Source: DAOQVR01 sp035341665 | Lineage (GTDB): Bacteria > Chloroflexota > Anaerolineae > JAAYZQ01 | Assembly (NCBI GenBank): GCA_035341665.1 | Contig: DAOQVR010000008.1 | Location: 62,001-126,000 of the forward strand | Direction of reading: 5' to 3' | Length of the DNA: 64,000 nt | Shown here: piece by piece, positions 7,515 to 16,145 of the stretch | How positions within the stretch are numbered: the stretch's first letter is position 1 | Layout: the number at the start of each line of letters is the position of its first letter | The notes under the pieces: generated by a model | Databases searched by the model: none | What the model saw: the letters and a program-made list of their open reading frames with translations, nothing else | What the model was told of the DNA's origin: nothing | Program-made: the position numbers and the translations under genes

Positions 7515-8378
7515 ATGATGAACTATCTGCCACCGACCATACTCCAGCTCGGCCCGTTCGAGGTGCGGTGGTATGGCGTTCTCATTATGCTTGGCGTTTT
7601 CCTCGGCGCCCTGTGGGCGACCCGGCTTGCACGCAGGCGCGGCCTCGATCCCGAGCACGTCTGGGGCATGCTCATCCTGGCGGTCGTCCTTGCGATCCTC
7701 GGCGCACGTCTCTATCACGTCTTCTCGACACCGGCCGGGTGCCCGCCCAACGCGGACTACCCTTGTGGCTGGCCTTACTACAAGCATCACTTCCTGGACG
7801 CCTTTGCCCTCTGGAAATACGGCGGCTTCCAGGGATTGGGGATCTATGGCGCAATCGTCGGCGGCATCCTGGGTGTTCTGGTCTACTGCGTCTGGAACCG
7901 ACTCGACCCGCTCACATGGCTCGACATGGGCAGCGTCGGTCTCGCCTTTGGGCAGTTCGTAGGGCGCTGGGGGAACTTTGTGAACCAGGAGCTCTACGGT
8001 CCGCCGACCGGCTCGACCTGGTTCGGACTGCGCATCAACTCGAGGCTGCCCCACCAAAGCCTGCCTGCCGGAACCAGCTACGACACGCTCTTCCATCCGA
8101 CCTTCCTCTACGAGTCGCTGTGGTGCCTGATCGTGTTCCTGATTCTCTACGTGAGCTACGCGCGACTCGAGCGCTGGCTGCGCAAGGGCGATGTTCTCGT
8201 GGGCTACGTTGCCCTCTACTCAATAGGGCGCTTTGTGGTCGAGTTCTTCCGACCGGACGCCTGGAAGATTGGGACACTTGCAGCAGCTCAGTGGATAGCA
8301 CTCGCTTGCGTCGCCGCCGGCGCAGGCGTGATTGCCCTTCGACACGCCTTCTGGAAGCGCAGCGGGCAACCTGCCTAG
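7515..8378 (+). CDS. lgt: Prolipoprotein diacylglyceryl transferase Lgt
   Basis: An inner-membrane enzyme that moves diacylglyceryl from phosphatidylglycerol to the lipobox cysteine of prelipoproteins. The product is 287 aa with about seven membrane helices. It starts at ATG 7515, not the earlier frame start at 7440, because MNYLPPTILQLGPFEVRWYG is the family N-terminus. The Lgt signature GRWGNFVNQELYG is present and complete. Essential residues in the HPTFLYES stretch and the Arg in GRFVVEFFRPD are also visible. The window contains at least one candidate substrate with a lipobox, the metallopeptidase at 23298. Confidence 0.96.
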   Translation: MMNYLPPTILQLGPFEVRWYGVLIMLGVFLGALWATRLARRRGLDPEHVWGMLILAVVLAILGARLYHVFSTPAGCPPNADYPCGWPYYKHHFLDAFALWKYGGFQGLGIYGAIVGGILGVLVYCVWNRLDPLTWLDMGSVGLAFGQFVGRWGNFVNQELYGPPTGSTWFGLRINSRLPHQSLPAGTSYDTLFHPTFLYESLWCLIVFLILYVSYARLERWLRKGDVLVGYVALYSIGRFVVEFFRPDAWKIGTLAAAQWIALACVAAGAGVIALRHAFWKRSGQPA

Positions 8379-8572
8379 TCCCGACGTCACCACTCCTCGC
8401 AAGTCAGACTCTGGCCCTTTCTGGGGGGCCCTTCAATGCGCTGCGCCAGCTGTCGTTCGTCTGACCTGCTGGGCATCTCGCTGATTTCTCTCTGTTCTTG
8501 GTACATATTCAATGACTACACCCCCGTACTACCAACTTCTGTAGATTCTTTTGTTTTCTTGACAGTACCTAC
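8379..8572. other. Intergenic stretch after lgt
   Basis: No convincing gene, tRNA or strong terminator. A 7-bp pair GTCAGAC/GTCTGAC about 50 nt apart just after lgt could fold, but there is no U tract. The right-hand part becomes AT-rich before the promoter at 8573. Confidence 0.4.
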
Positions 8573-8601
8573 TGGACAAATGCGGAATGATCCGGTATAA
8601 T
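8573..8601 (+). promoter_or_regulatory. Promoter of wall-hydrolase/scpA unit
   Basis: TGGACA (8573-8578), a 17-bp spacer and a perfect TATAAT (8596-8601). The predicted start near 8608 gives a leader of about 32 nt before ATG 8640. Confidence 0.75.
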
Positions 8602-8639
8602 GATCGTGGCAATTGCCTGCAGGGTGCGACGAGGACAGA

Positions 8640-10595
8640 ATGGCGACACACATCACTCGGGTAGGCGTCCATGCTCGAAACGACGTCCGATTCACGGATG
8701 GCGATTACCGACTCATCCGCATGGCGCGTATCGAGACGCTCAAATTGATGACTCACACAGACGCGAGCGTCGTCAAGCGACTACGCGGCGAGTTTCCAAG
8801 CCTGGAGCTGATTGTCCGGCTCTTTGATGATCGCATTCGGAGAGGATACCGCCCGGAACCGGCTTCGTTCGTGGACAGAATGCTGCCAATCATCCAGGGT
8901 TTGAAGGCCTACGCGGTCAAGTATGAGATACACAACGAACCAAACCACGCCGAAGGAATTGAGGGCTGGGGGGCCAGTGACGCGGACGCCAGATCTTTCC
9001 TTCCCTGGTACATGAGTGTTCTCCGGTCGCTCAAGAAGAGCTGCCCGTGGGCCAAGTTCGGCTTCCCCGGCCTTGCCCTGAACTACCCGCATCGCGACCT
9101 CGAGTGGCTCTCGATCTGCCAGGACGCAGTACGCGCCTCCGACTGGCTGGGTTGCCACTGTTACTGGCAGTATGGCAACATGCTCTCGGACGACTGGGGT
9201 CTGCGCTTCAAGCTGTACCACCAACGGTTCCCGGACAAGCCCATCGAGATCACCGAGTTCGGAAACTCGACTCCGAACCTGGCGCCAGACGACATGGCTG
9301 TGCAGTATGTCCGATACTACCAGGAGCTCAATCGGTATCCGTATCTGGGCTCCGCCAGCGCTTTCATCGCTTCATCGCCCGACCCGGCATGGGCGCCCTT
9401 TGCCTGGATGGGGAGCGGAGGCGATATGAGGCCCGTCGTAGCAGCCGTGGGCGCGATGGAAAGAAAGGCAGTGACCATAGTGAGCGAGCGAACGTTTCCC
9501 AAGACGGGCAAGACCGTGGGCGGCAGCTTTCTCAAGCTTTATGACAAGCTCGGATCAAGCATCTGCGGCAACCCCATCACGGACCGGGCCAAGGAGAAGG
9601 GGGTTCCCGTCCAGTACTTCGAGCGCGTGGTCATGGAGGAGGTGAAAGCCAACCAGGCCGGCCTGCGAGCCGCAGGTACTGAGCTTCTGGCATCGAGGGC
9701 CGAGGTTACCCGGCTCCAGAGCCTGGTCAATGCCGTCAGCCTCCAGCCTCTTCCCTCTGTCGAGCGGATGATTGACGGGCTCTCGGAGGCGACCGAGAAA
9801 CTCGTCGGCAGGATCCAGGTTCTGCAGCAGGAACTTGCCCGGGCTCAGCAGTCCGCTCCAGTGAGCGGCACCATTCAGGCTCTGTTGGTCAACTCCCTGC
9901 CAGCGCAGATTTCCAGCCTGGTCAAGCTCAGTGACCAGCTGCACGCGGCCTTGGCCCTTGCGCTCACAAGCATGGCCACCAACCAAGAGGCGCTAATCCG
10001 GGAGCTCCAGGCGCGCGTGAAGGTGCTCGAGTCACTATCAGGTGGGAGCAGTTCGGGCGCTTCCACCCCTGCGACCGGCATCAGCAAGCCGGCGCTCCTG
10101 AACATCACCGACCAGTTGCCCAAGCACGCTACCCAGCGATACCGCACTCGCGCCCGGAGCGATATCAAGCTCCTTGTGATCCACCACAGTGCGACGCCCA
10201 GCAACACGACTCCCGAGAGTGTAGCGCGATACCACGTAAACCACTGGAGCTGGCCAGGCATCGGCTACCACTTCTTCATCGCAGCCGATGGGACGATCTT
10301 CCAGACCAATGAGCTAGAGACGGTCTCAAGCCACGCTGCTTCGGCCAACGACACCGGGGTGGGCATCTGCTTCGCCGGGGACTTTACTGAGGAGGCCCCT
10401 CCGTCCGCCCAGGTCCGCGCCGGCGCACAGCTGGTCGCCTGGCTTCTTCAAGAGCTACACCTCAGCCCGAATGCAGTCGAAGGCCACCGCGAGCTGATGA
10501 GCACCGCCTGCCCGGGAGACCAATGGTTGTCAGGGGCCGAATGGCGAGAGACCCTTATGAGCGAGATACTCCGAGTCATGTCAGGGAAAGGCTAG
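8640..10595 (+). CDS. Three-part wall hydrolase: clan GH-A-like barrel, LGFP-like segment, coiled coil, PGRP amidase
   Basis: A 651-aa mosaic protein. Residues 1-280 look like a clan GH-A glycosidase TIM barrel, with acid/base E100 in HNEP and nucleophile E206 in ITEFGN. Residues 295-333 resemble the LGFP-like repeat (GNPITDRA, VQYFERVVMEE). Residues 335-465 are helical or coiled coil. Residues 505-645 are an N-acetylmuramoyl-L-alanine amidase (Amidase_2/PGRP) with IHHSATP (H515/H516), YHFF, H616 and C624 in TACPGD, so the zinc site is complete. No signal peptide is visible from ATG 8640. That start has GAGG 5 nt upstream; an earlier TTG at 8613 adds no signal. The substrate of the barrel is unknown. 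It is co-directional with scpA, four bases away. Confidence 0.88.
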   Translation: MATHITRVGVHARNDVRFTDGDYRLIRMARIETLKLMTHTDASVVKRLRGEFPSLELIVRLFDDRIRRGYRPEPASFVDRMLPIIQGLKAYAVKYEIHNEPNHAEGIEGWGASDADARSFLPWYMSVLRSLKKSCPWAKFGFPGLALNYPHRDLEWLSICQDAVRASDWLGCHCYWQYGNMLSDDWGLRFKLYHQRFPDKPIEITEFGNSTPNLAPDDMAVQYVRYYQELNRYPYLGSASAFIASSPDPAWAPFAWMGSGGDMRPVVAAVGAMERKAVTIVSERTFPKTGKTVGGSFLKLYDKLGSSICGNPITDRAKEKGVPVQYFERVVMEEVKANQAGLRAAGTELLASRAEVTRLQSLVNAVSLQPLPSVERMIDGLSEATEKLVGRIQVLQQELARAQQSAPVSGTIQALLVNSLPAQISSLVKLSDQLHAALALALTSMATNQEALIRELQARVKVLESLSGGSSSGASTPATGISKPALLNITDQLPKHATQRYRTRARSDIKLLVIHHSATPSNTTPESVARYHVNHWSWPGIGYHFFIAADGTIFQTNELETVSSHAASANDTGVGICFAGDFTEEAPPSAQVRAGAQLVAWLLQELHLSPNAVEGHRELMSTACPGDQWLSGAEWRETLMSEILRVMSGKG

Positions 10596-10599
10596 TCTG

Positions 10600-11331
10600 A
10601 TGAGCCAGGCCCCCTACGAGGTCGCGCTGCCGGTGTTCGCGGGGCCACTGGACCTTCTCCTGCGGCTGATTGAGCGGGACGAACTCGACATCACCGAGGT
10701 CTCCTTGGCAGGAATCGCCCAGCAGTTCCTAGACCATGTTCTCCAGATGAAGGAAGCCAACGCAGACCACCTGGCCGAATTCCTCGTGATCGCTGGCAAG
10801 CTCCTACTGATCAAATCACGAGCCCTGCTACCCCGCCCGCCTACCAACACACTACCAGCAGAAGAAGACATCGGCAGAGAGCTCGTTGACCAGCTCATTG
10901 AGTACCGCAAGTTCCGGCAAGCGGCCGACTGGCTCCGCGAGCTAGAGACGATGGGCCTCCACTCCTACTTGCGGGTTCCAGGTTTGCCGGACGTGCCTCA
11001 GCAGCCCGACTTGACCGGAGTGACGCTCGATGTCCTTCTCGCGGCAGTGCGCGAGGCTCTCCGAGTCCGGCCTCCTGTGCCACTGGCCAACGGAACCATC
11101 CCGCCGCTCATTGTGACGGTGGCCGAGCAGATAGAGCGCATCCAATCCGAGCTCGCACGCGTGGATTCGCTAAGCCTCTCGACGTTCTTGAAGCGGGCGC
11201 ACAGCCGGCTTGAGATTGTCGTCTCTCTCCTGGCTGTCCTGGAGCTGGTCAGACGGCGGCTCGCCACCGTGCGACAGGATGAGCCGTTTGGCGAGATCCT
11301 GGTCTATTCGATCCCCGCGGCCGTGGTCTAG
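10600..11331 (+). CDS. scpA: Segregation and condensation protein A
   Basis: The kleisin subunit of the Smc-ScpAB condensin that compacts and separates chromosomes. The product is 243 aa. The N-terminus FAGPLDLLLRLIERDELDITEVSLAGIAQQFLDHV matches the ScpA Smc-binding helical region. AEFLVIAGKLLLIKSRALLP is the second family hallmark. The C-terminal winged helix (about 170-243) ends FGEILVYSIP. It starts four bases after the hydrolase stop, so it is probably co-transcribed. No scpB follows; the next gene is convergent. Confidence 0.95.
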   Translation: MSQAPYEVALPVFAGPLDLLLRLIERDELDITEVSLAGIAQQFLDHVLQMKEANADHLAEFLVIAGKLLLIKSRALLPRPPTNTLPAEEDIGRELVDQLIEYRKFRQAADWLRELETMGLHSYLRVPGLPDVPQQPDLTGVTLDVLLAAVREALRVRPPVPLANGTIPPLIVTVAEQIERIQSELARVDSLSLSTFLKRAHSRLEIVVSLLAVLELVRRRLATVRQDEPFGEILVYSIPAAVV

Positions 11332-11334
11332 CGG

Positions 11335-12564
11335 CTAGCTCGCCATCGGGCGCGCGGCATGCTCTTGCTCACCAGTGCGGTCCAGCGCGGCCAGGTAGGC
11401 TCTCTCAACCTCAGTCACCTGAGCATCCCAATCGTAGGTGGCCCAGATGCGCTCCCGGGCCCGGTTTCCCAGAGCTTCGGCCAAAGCTTGGTCGCTGAGG
11501 ACGGCTTCCAGTGCTGCCGCAAGCTCCCGTACACTCCCCGCCTCGGTCAGCAGTCCGGAGCGTCCGTCGTCGATGTACTCGAGGTTCTCTCCCAGGCGGC
11601 TGGTCACAACCGCCTTGCCCAGCGCCATGGCCAAGACAACCTTGCCGGCACACTTGGCGCGGTTGATGAGCGTGTCACGGTACGGGTTGACGACGACATT
11701 CGCCGACGCAACATAGTCAGCAGCCGACTCCTGCTCCACCCACCCGGGAAAGGACACCAAGCCGGCTGCACCAGTTGCTTCGGCATGCCGGCGGAGACCG
11801 TCCAGTCCATCGCCTGATCCGGCAATCACAAGCTTCGCGTTCGGCAATCGCGCGTGCAGGAGCACAAAGGCATCGATGGCAAGGTCGAGGTCCGTCCCAA
11901 TAGGGATGTGGCCCAGGTACAGAGCCATGGGCGCGTCACCAATGCCCAGTCGCTCACGGATCTCGGACCGTCTGGCCTCTCCTGGCCCTGAGTACCCACG
12001 CAGCGAAGGCTCTGGACCATTCGGAAGATGGAACACACGTCCCGGGTCGACTCCCAGTCCCCAGACCTGGGTCTGGAGCGTGCGGCTTGCGACGGTGACA
12101 GCGTCCGCCCTGCGCAGCAGCCATTGCTCTTGCCAGCAGAAGAATCGCCTATAGACGAGCGGATAGGGATTGACATCGGCCCATCCGCCACGGCCCTCCC
12201 AATCGTCACTGTCGACCACAATGCGATAGCGCGACACCGCGCTCAGATACTGCCCTGCTAGACCGCTGAAGCCGATCGGCTTGAAGACGTGCACCAGTCC
12301 GGGCCTCAGCCGCGATGCACGGAGGGCCAGTGCAGCTGGGGTGGCGATTGGCGCCTTCACGTCGCTCCTCACCACCGGCAGGTTCTCCAGCCGGACGCCC
12401 GCCCGCTCCCAGCATTGGCCCGCGTCTTGGGGCTGATCATAGGGAGCCATCAGGATGGTTACCTGATGTCCTCGCTTCACCAGAGCCTGAGCCATGGGAA
12501 ACGCCCGAGCACTCACCGTGCCCTTTGGCTTGAAGGCAAACGGGCCGAGCATCACAATCTGCAT
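11335..12564 (-). CDS. GT4-type glycosyltransferase
   Basis: A GT-B fold retaining glycosyltransferase of family GT4, 409 aa. The N-terminal half opens MQIVMLGPFAFKPKGTVSARAFPMAQALVKRGHQVTI. The C-terminal half carries the nucleotide-sugar-binding Rossmann part, with ALYLGHIP, KLVIAGSGDGLDGLR, and an E-x7-E-like region (GKAVVTSRLGENLEYIDDG). Donor and acceptor are unknown. Lipid or surface polysaccharide is likely, since no signal peptide is present and the family works at the membrane face. The -10 box lies ten bases before the ATG and no ribosome site is seen, which suggests a leaderless mRNA. Confidence 0.9.
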   Translation of the reverse strand: MQIVMLGPFAFKPKGTVSARAFPMAQALVKRGHQVTILMAPYDQPQDAGQCWERAGVRLENLPVVRSDVKAPIATPAALALRASRLRPGLVHVFKPIGFSGLAGQYLSAVSRYRIVVDSDDWEGRGGWADVNPYPLVYRRFFCWQEQWLLRRADAVTVASRTLQTQVWGLGVDPGRVFHLPNGPEPSLRGYSGPGEARRSEIRERLGIGDAPMALYLGHIPIGTDLDLAIDAFVLLHARLPNAKLVIAGSGDGLDGLRRHAEATGAAGLVSFPGWVEQESAADYVASANVVVNPYRDTLINRAKCAGKVVLAMALGKAVVTSRLGENLEYIDDGRSGLLTEAGSVRELAAALEAVLSDQALAEALGNRARERIWATYDWDAQVTEVERAYLAALDRTGEQEHAARPMAS

Positions 12565-12573
12565 GTTCGTGCC

Positions 12574-12602
12574 ATTCTACAACCGCCGGTCCCCCCACGC
12601 AA
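12574..12602 (-). promoter_or_regulatory. Promoter of glycosyltransferase gene
   Basis: Minus strand TTGCGT (12602-12597), a 17-bp spacer and TAGAAT (12579-12574). The predicted start near 12567 leaves a leader of about three bases before ATG 12564. Confidence 0.55.
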
Positions 12603-12670
12603 CCGCACCGCGGGGCCTTGTGCCCCTCCCCCCAGGCCAGCGGCTCAACGGCCATCATCGCGGTGCTGCT

Positions 12671-12698
12671 TTGGCATCGCTGCCGGAAGTGCTATACT
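12671..12698 (+). promoter_or_regulatory. Promoter of ECF transporter operon
   Basis: TTGGCA (12671-12676), a 16-bp spacer and TATACT (12693-12698). The predicted start is near 12705, so the leader is about 14 nt. That leaves no room for a riboswitch. Confidence 0.65.
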
Positions 12699-12718
12699 GC
12701 CAGCCAGGATATCGGCCA

Positions 12719-13324
12719 ATGAAGCACAGACAGCCAAATCCGCTTGCCCTGGCGCTGGTGGCGGTCATGACGTCGATCACGTTCGTACTCACCTACCTGG
12801 TGAAGGTGCCCACCCCAGGGCGGGGATACGCACACTTGGGAGACACTGGGGTCTTCTTCGCGGCCTTTGCCTTCGGGCCGTGGATCGGGGCAGCCTCTGG
12901 AGGCATAGGCACCCTGCTTTCCGATTGGGCCGGCGGGTACTCCCAGTGGGCGCCCTTCTCTCTGCTGATCCATGGGTTGCAGGGTTTGGTCGTTGGTTGG
13001 GTATGGCGCCGTTGGCAGCCGCTGATCCGCTTGGCAGAGGAGCGAACCGCACAGGGTTCTGTCCACGAGCCAGCTGACAAGCGCGTTGGGAGCCGGTTGG
13101 CAGACCTGGTTTCGGGGGTCGGGCTGGTGTTCTCAGCAATGCTCGGCGCCATCATCGTTATCGGGGGCTACTTTGCAGCAGGCATTCCGCTGACCGGCAT
13201 AGGTGCAGCGACCGGTGACATTCCCTTCAACATCGTCCAGGTGACGCTCGGCGCTGCCGCCGGTGTGCCATTGTACCTGTTGGTTCGTGCGGCCTACCCT
13301 CCCATCAACCGCTGGCGCGGGTGA
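12719..13324 (+). CDS. ECF transporter substrate-binding (S) component
   Basis: The membrane S subunit of an energy-coupling-factor importer, 201 aa with about five to six hydrophobic helices. The stretch HLGDTGVFFAAFAFGPWIGAASGG is typical of ECF S proteins, where a loop and helix form the vitamin-binding pocket and small-residue helices dock EcfT. ATG 12719 is chosen over the longer open frame because it lies 14 nt after the predicted transcript start and AGGA precedes it by 9 nt. The last four bases overlap the ATPase gene (GTGA). The substrate cannot be told from sequence. Purine genes lie downstream, but they appear to form a separate unit. Confidence 0.85.
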   Translation: MKHRQPNPLALALVAVMTSITFVLTYLVKVPTPGRGYAHLGDTGVFFAAFAFGPWIGAASGGIGTLLSDWAGGYSQWAPFSLLIHGLQGLVVGWVWRRWQPLIRLAEERTAQGSVHEPADKRVGSRLADLVSGVGLVFSAMLGAIIVIGGYFAAGIPLTGIGAATGDIPFNIVQVTLGAAAGVPLYLLVRAAYPPINRWRG

Positions 13325-15147
13325 GCACCGACCTCTATTCCGGTGGCGGCGCACGCCCAGCTGCCGATATCGCAGCCGCGGGTCCCAGGTTGCAGGTCCA
13401 GGACCTGCGGTTCTGCTACCCACCCGCCAAGCCGGGAGCAGGGCCCGCCTGGGTACTTGACGGCCTCAGCCTCTCCGCCGGAGTAGGCGAGTGGCTGTCT
13501 ATCATGGGAGCCAGCGATTCCGGAAAGACCACTTTGTGCCTACTCATCTCAGGGTTGGCTCCAGGCCTGACGGGAGGGACGCAGGAGGGCCACGTCCTTG
13601 TTGCGGGTAGGGACACCGCGACCCATCCTCCCCCTACACTTGCGGCCTACGTCGGCCTCGTCTTCCAGGACGCGACAGCGCAGTTGTTCGGTTCAACGGT
13701 CGAGGCAGAGCTCGCTTGGGGCCTCGAGAACCTCGGGGCCCCAGAGCAACAGATGCAGGGCAAGATCGATGCGATCCTCTCGCGGTTCGGCATCCAGGCG
13801 CTGCGACACAGGTCTCCCCTGACTCTGTCGGGAGGGGAGCTGAAGCGCGTGGCGATTGCGTCGGTTCTCGTGATGGAGCCTGCCATTCTGATCCTGGACG
13901 AGCCAATGGGCGGCCTTGACCCGGATGGGCGGAACCAAGTGCTGTCCGCGTTATCCGAGCTTCGAGAAGAGCACTCGATCACTATCCTGATGACGGAGAA
14001 CGACCCCGAGGCAGTCGCCCCATTTGCGACGCGCCTCGCCGTGCTCTCGGGGGGCCGCCTATCCATCGACGACACGACGCGAGCAGCCCTTCTGCGGAGC
14101 GACCTGCTGACCGCAGCAGGCGTGGCGATACCTCAGATGGTGCACCTGGCTGCGGAACTGAGCCGGCACACTGGGCGGCAGTTTGACTTCGTAGATATCA
14201 AAGAGGCTCTCACCGTGCTTGCGCCCCTGCTGAGCTGCCCATCAAGTACGGGAGACACGGCAGGGCCAGAGCCAAGTCACCCAGCGCCCCAATCACTGGA
14301 CGCTGGTGCAGCCTGGTCCGTGGAGATCGATGGCCTATGGTACTGGTATGGCCCCCAAGGCACGCCGGCGTTGAGAGGCGTCGACCTTCGAATCAGGGCT
14401 GGGGAAGTAGTGGCGGTTGTGGGCGCCAACGGCTCTGGCAAGACCACCCTCGCCAAACACCTGAACGGGCTGTTGCGTCCCAAGAGGGGGAGTGTGCGGA
14501 TTCTGGGCAGGGAGATCGGCAGCCGCTCCATAGGGGAAATGGCACACCACGTTGGCTACCTCTTCCAGAGCCCCGAGCAACAGATCTTCTCGGCGACCGT
14601 CCGGGAAGAGATAGCCTTTGGACCAACCAACCTTGGTCTGAGCAGACGAGAGGTCGAGCACAGGGTCAACGGAGCCATGGAGCGCTTCGATCTGACCAGC
14701 GTCGCACACCTTCCGCCTTCCGTATTGGGCTACGGGCTGAGGCGCCGCCTGACGCTTGCGTCACTCGACGCCATGCAGTCCCCGATACTCGTGCTGGACG
14801 AGCCCACGGTGGGGCTCGACGCGCGGGGACGAGCGGACCTGGTTGATTGGCTGCGGGATCAGCAGTCCCAAGGCAGGTCCATACTCCTGGTAACCCACGA
14901 CATGGAACTCGTCGCGGAGTGCGCTGGACGCGCCGTGGTTCTCTCCGGAGGTCATGTTCTCGCGGACGAGTCACCCCGCTCCGTCTTCGACCGTGTAGCA
15001 CTCCTCGAAGCGGCCTCACTCGTCGCGCCTCCGGTCGTTCTTCTTGGGCAGGCCCTCCGGGGACGCGGCCTCCAGCGCCTCTGCCTGACGGTGCCCGAGC
15101 TGTGTAAGCAGCTTGGCGGCCATCTGGGCATGTCATGCCAGTCCTGA
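13321..15147 (+). CDS. ecfA: Fused ECF transporter ATPase (EcfA-EcfA')
   Basis: Two ABC ATPase domains in one 608-aa chain, replacing the usual EcfA1/EcfA2 pair. Domain 1 (about 22-255) has Walker A GASDSGKT, with Asp where Gly is usual, a canonical signature LSGGELKR and Walker B ILILDEP. Domain 2 (about 330-560) has canonical Walker A GANGSGKT and Walker B ILVLDEPT, but a changed signature LGYGLRRR. The Walker A of one domain pairs with the signature of the other. Both odd motifs therefore fall in the same composite site, predicting one good and one weak ATP site. The start is GTG 13321, overlapping ecfS by 4 nt. The end overlaps ecfT by 13 nt. Confidence 0.93.
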   Translation: MSTDLYSGGGARPAADIAAAGPRLQVQDLRFCYPPAKPGAGPAWVLDGLSLSAGVGEWLSIMGASDSGKTTLCLLISGLAPGLTGGTQEGHVLVAGRDTATHPPPTLAAYVGLVFQDATAQLFGSTVEAELAWGLENLGAPEQQMQGKIDAILSRFGIQALRHRSPLTLSGGELKRVAIASVLVMEPAILILDEPMGGLDPDGRNQVLSALSELREEHSITILMTENDPEAVAPFATRLAVLSGGRLSIDDTTRAALLRSDLLTAAGVAIPQMVHLAAELSRHTGRQFDFVDIKEALTVLAPLLSCPSSTGDTAGPEPSHPAPQSLDAGAAWSVEIDGLWYWYGPQGTPALRGVDLRIRAGEVVAVVGANGSGKTTLAKHLNGLLRPKRGSVRILGREIGSRSIGEMAHHVGYLFQSPEQQIFSATVREEIAFGPTNLGLSRREVEHRVNGAMERFDLTSVAHLPPSVLGYGLRRRLTLASLDAMQSPILVLDEPTVGLDARGRADLVDWLRDQQSQGRSILLVTHDMELVAECAGRAVVLSGGHVLADESPRSVFDRVALLEAASLVAPPVVLLGQALRGRGLQRLCLTVPELCKQLGGHLGMSCQS

Positions 15148-15998
15148 ACAGCGGAGAGCGAGAGAGCTGCGAAGCAAGCAGCGCAGGGGAGAGTGACCGG
15201 GCCCAGAACCAGTTTGGTCTCTTTGTCCCTGCCGAGTCGTGGCTGCACAGCATGGATCCGCGCGTCAAGCTGATGGCTGTGCTCCTATTCAGCGTCTCGG
15301 GGCTCGCATTTCGTCACATCGGCGTCTTGGCCGGATTGCTGTCTGCGGCCCACGTCGCACTTCTCACGGCGCACATACCCTTTCGGAGGTTGCGACAACT
15401 CTGGATGGCGCTGCTGCCACTTCTCGCCATGATACTGCTTCTCCAGCCCATACTGGCGCCCGGTCCAGGCCCCGCCCTCCTTCAGGCCGGGCCGCTCCGA
15501 TGGACAGAGGGCGGCATTCTCGGTGCGCTAAGCTTTGGCCTGCGAGCGGCTGCCCTGGCATTCCTGACAGCCATCCTGTTGCTCACGACCGACTTCTCGC
15601 GCCTGGTGCAGGGCCTGGTCAAACTCGGGCTGCCGTACTCATGGGGGCTCACGGTTGCACTGGCCTTCCGCTACCTGCCCGAGACCTACGGGCTCTATGT
15701 CTCTGTCTCCGAGGCACAACAGGCACGGGGTTGGGTCGTGGGCCGAGGCCACCTTCTGCGGCGCGCACGCTCCTACCTGCCTGTTTTGGTGGCGACGATC
15801 GTTGCCTCCCTTCGCAAGGCAGACGGCCTGGGGTTTGCGCTGGCGGCACGCGGACTGGGCTACACGCGCAAACGGACCGAGCTGCACGAAATACGGCTCC
15901 GACCAACAGACGGACTGGCGCTGGCCCTCGTGCTATCGATCTTTGCCGGGCTGATGGTCATTCGCCTCCACCTGGGCTGGGGCGGCTCGCCTTGGTAG
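15135..15998 (+). CDS. ecfT: ECF transporter transmembrane (T) component
   Basis: EcfT, 287 aa, couples the ATPases to the S component. The hydrophobic N-terminal part has about five helices. The C-terminal coupling helices carry the two Ala-Arg-Gly motifs that dock on the ATPases, in AQQARGW and ALAARGLG. The opening HSMDPRVKLMAVLLFSV is the family start, after an unusual hydrophilic extension of about 38 residues. The 13-nt overlap with the ATPase gene implies translational coupling. S, A-A' and T in one operon means a dedicated group I ECF importer. Confidence 0.93.
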   Translation: MPVLNSGERESCEASSAGESDRAQNQFGLFVPAESWLHSMDPRVKLMAVLLFSVSGLAFRHIGVLAGLLSAAHVALLTAHIPFRRLRQLWMALLPLLAMILLLQPILAPGPGPALLQAGPLRWTEGGILGALSFGLRAAALAFLTAILLLTTDFSRLVQGLVKLGLPYSWGLTVALAFRYLPETYGLYVSVSEAQQARGWVVGRGHLLRRARSYLPVLVATIVASLRKADGLGFALAARGLGYTRKRTELHEIRLRPTDGLALALVLSIFAGLMVIRLHLGWGGSPW

Positions 15999-16145
15999 GC
16001 TCCAGCGCCTGTAGCGCCAATGGAGCCGATCGGCGGGAGCTCTTGCCGCGGTAGCCGTGCTGCACACCTCGCCGAGGCTGGGCTTTGGGCGTCCCGCCGA
16101 CCTATGATAGACTGCCGGTGACCCATCGCAGGAGGAGGAGAAGCC
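15999..16145. other. Gap between ecfT and xpt
   Basis: 147 bp with no gene. A TTGGGC (16085-16090), 17-bp spacer, TAGACT (16108-16113) pair could be a weak xpt promoter. GGAGGAGGAG lies just before GTG 16146. I see no purine-riboswitch core here. Confidence 0.35.

Noticed and set aside
7568..8464. A 298-codon plus-strand frame overlapping lgt
   Set aside because: Arg/Pro-rich out-of-frame translation of a GC-rich gene, with no family features; Lgt in the other frame is certain.
8559..8601. TTGACA at 8559-8564 as the -35 of the hydrolase promoter
   Set aside because: It lies 31 bp from the TATAAT box; TGGACA at 8573-8578 has the correct 17-bp spacing.
15999..16145. Purine riboswitch before xpt
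   Set aside because: No recognisable paired core or conserved junction bases; only a weak promoter and a ribosome site can be seen.
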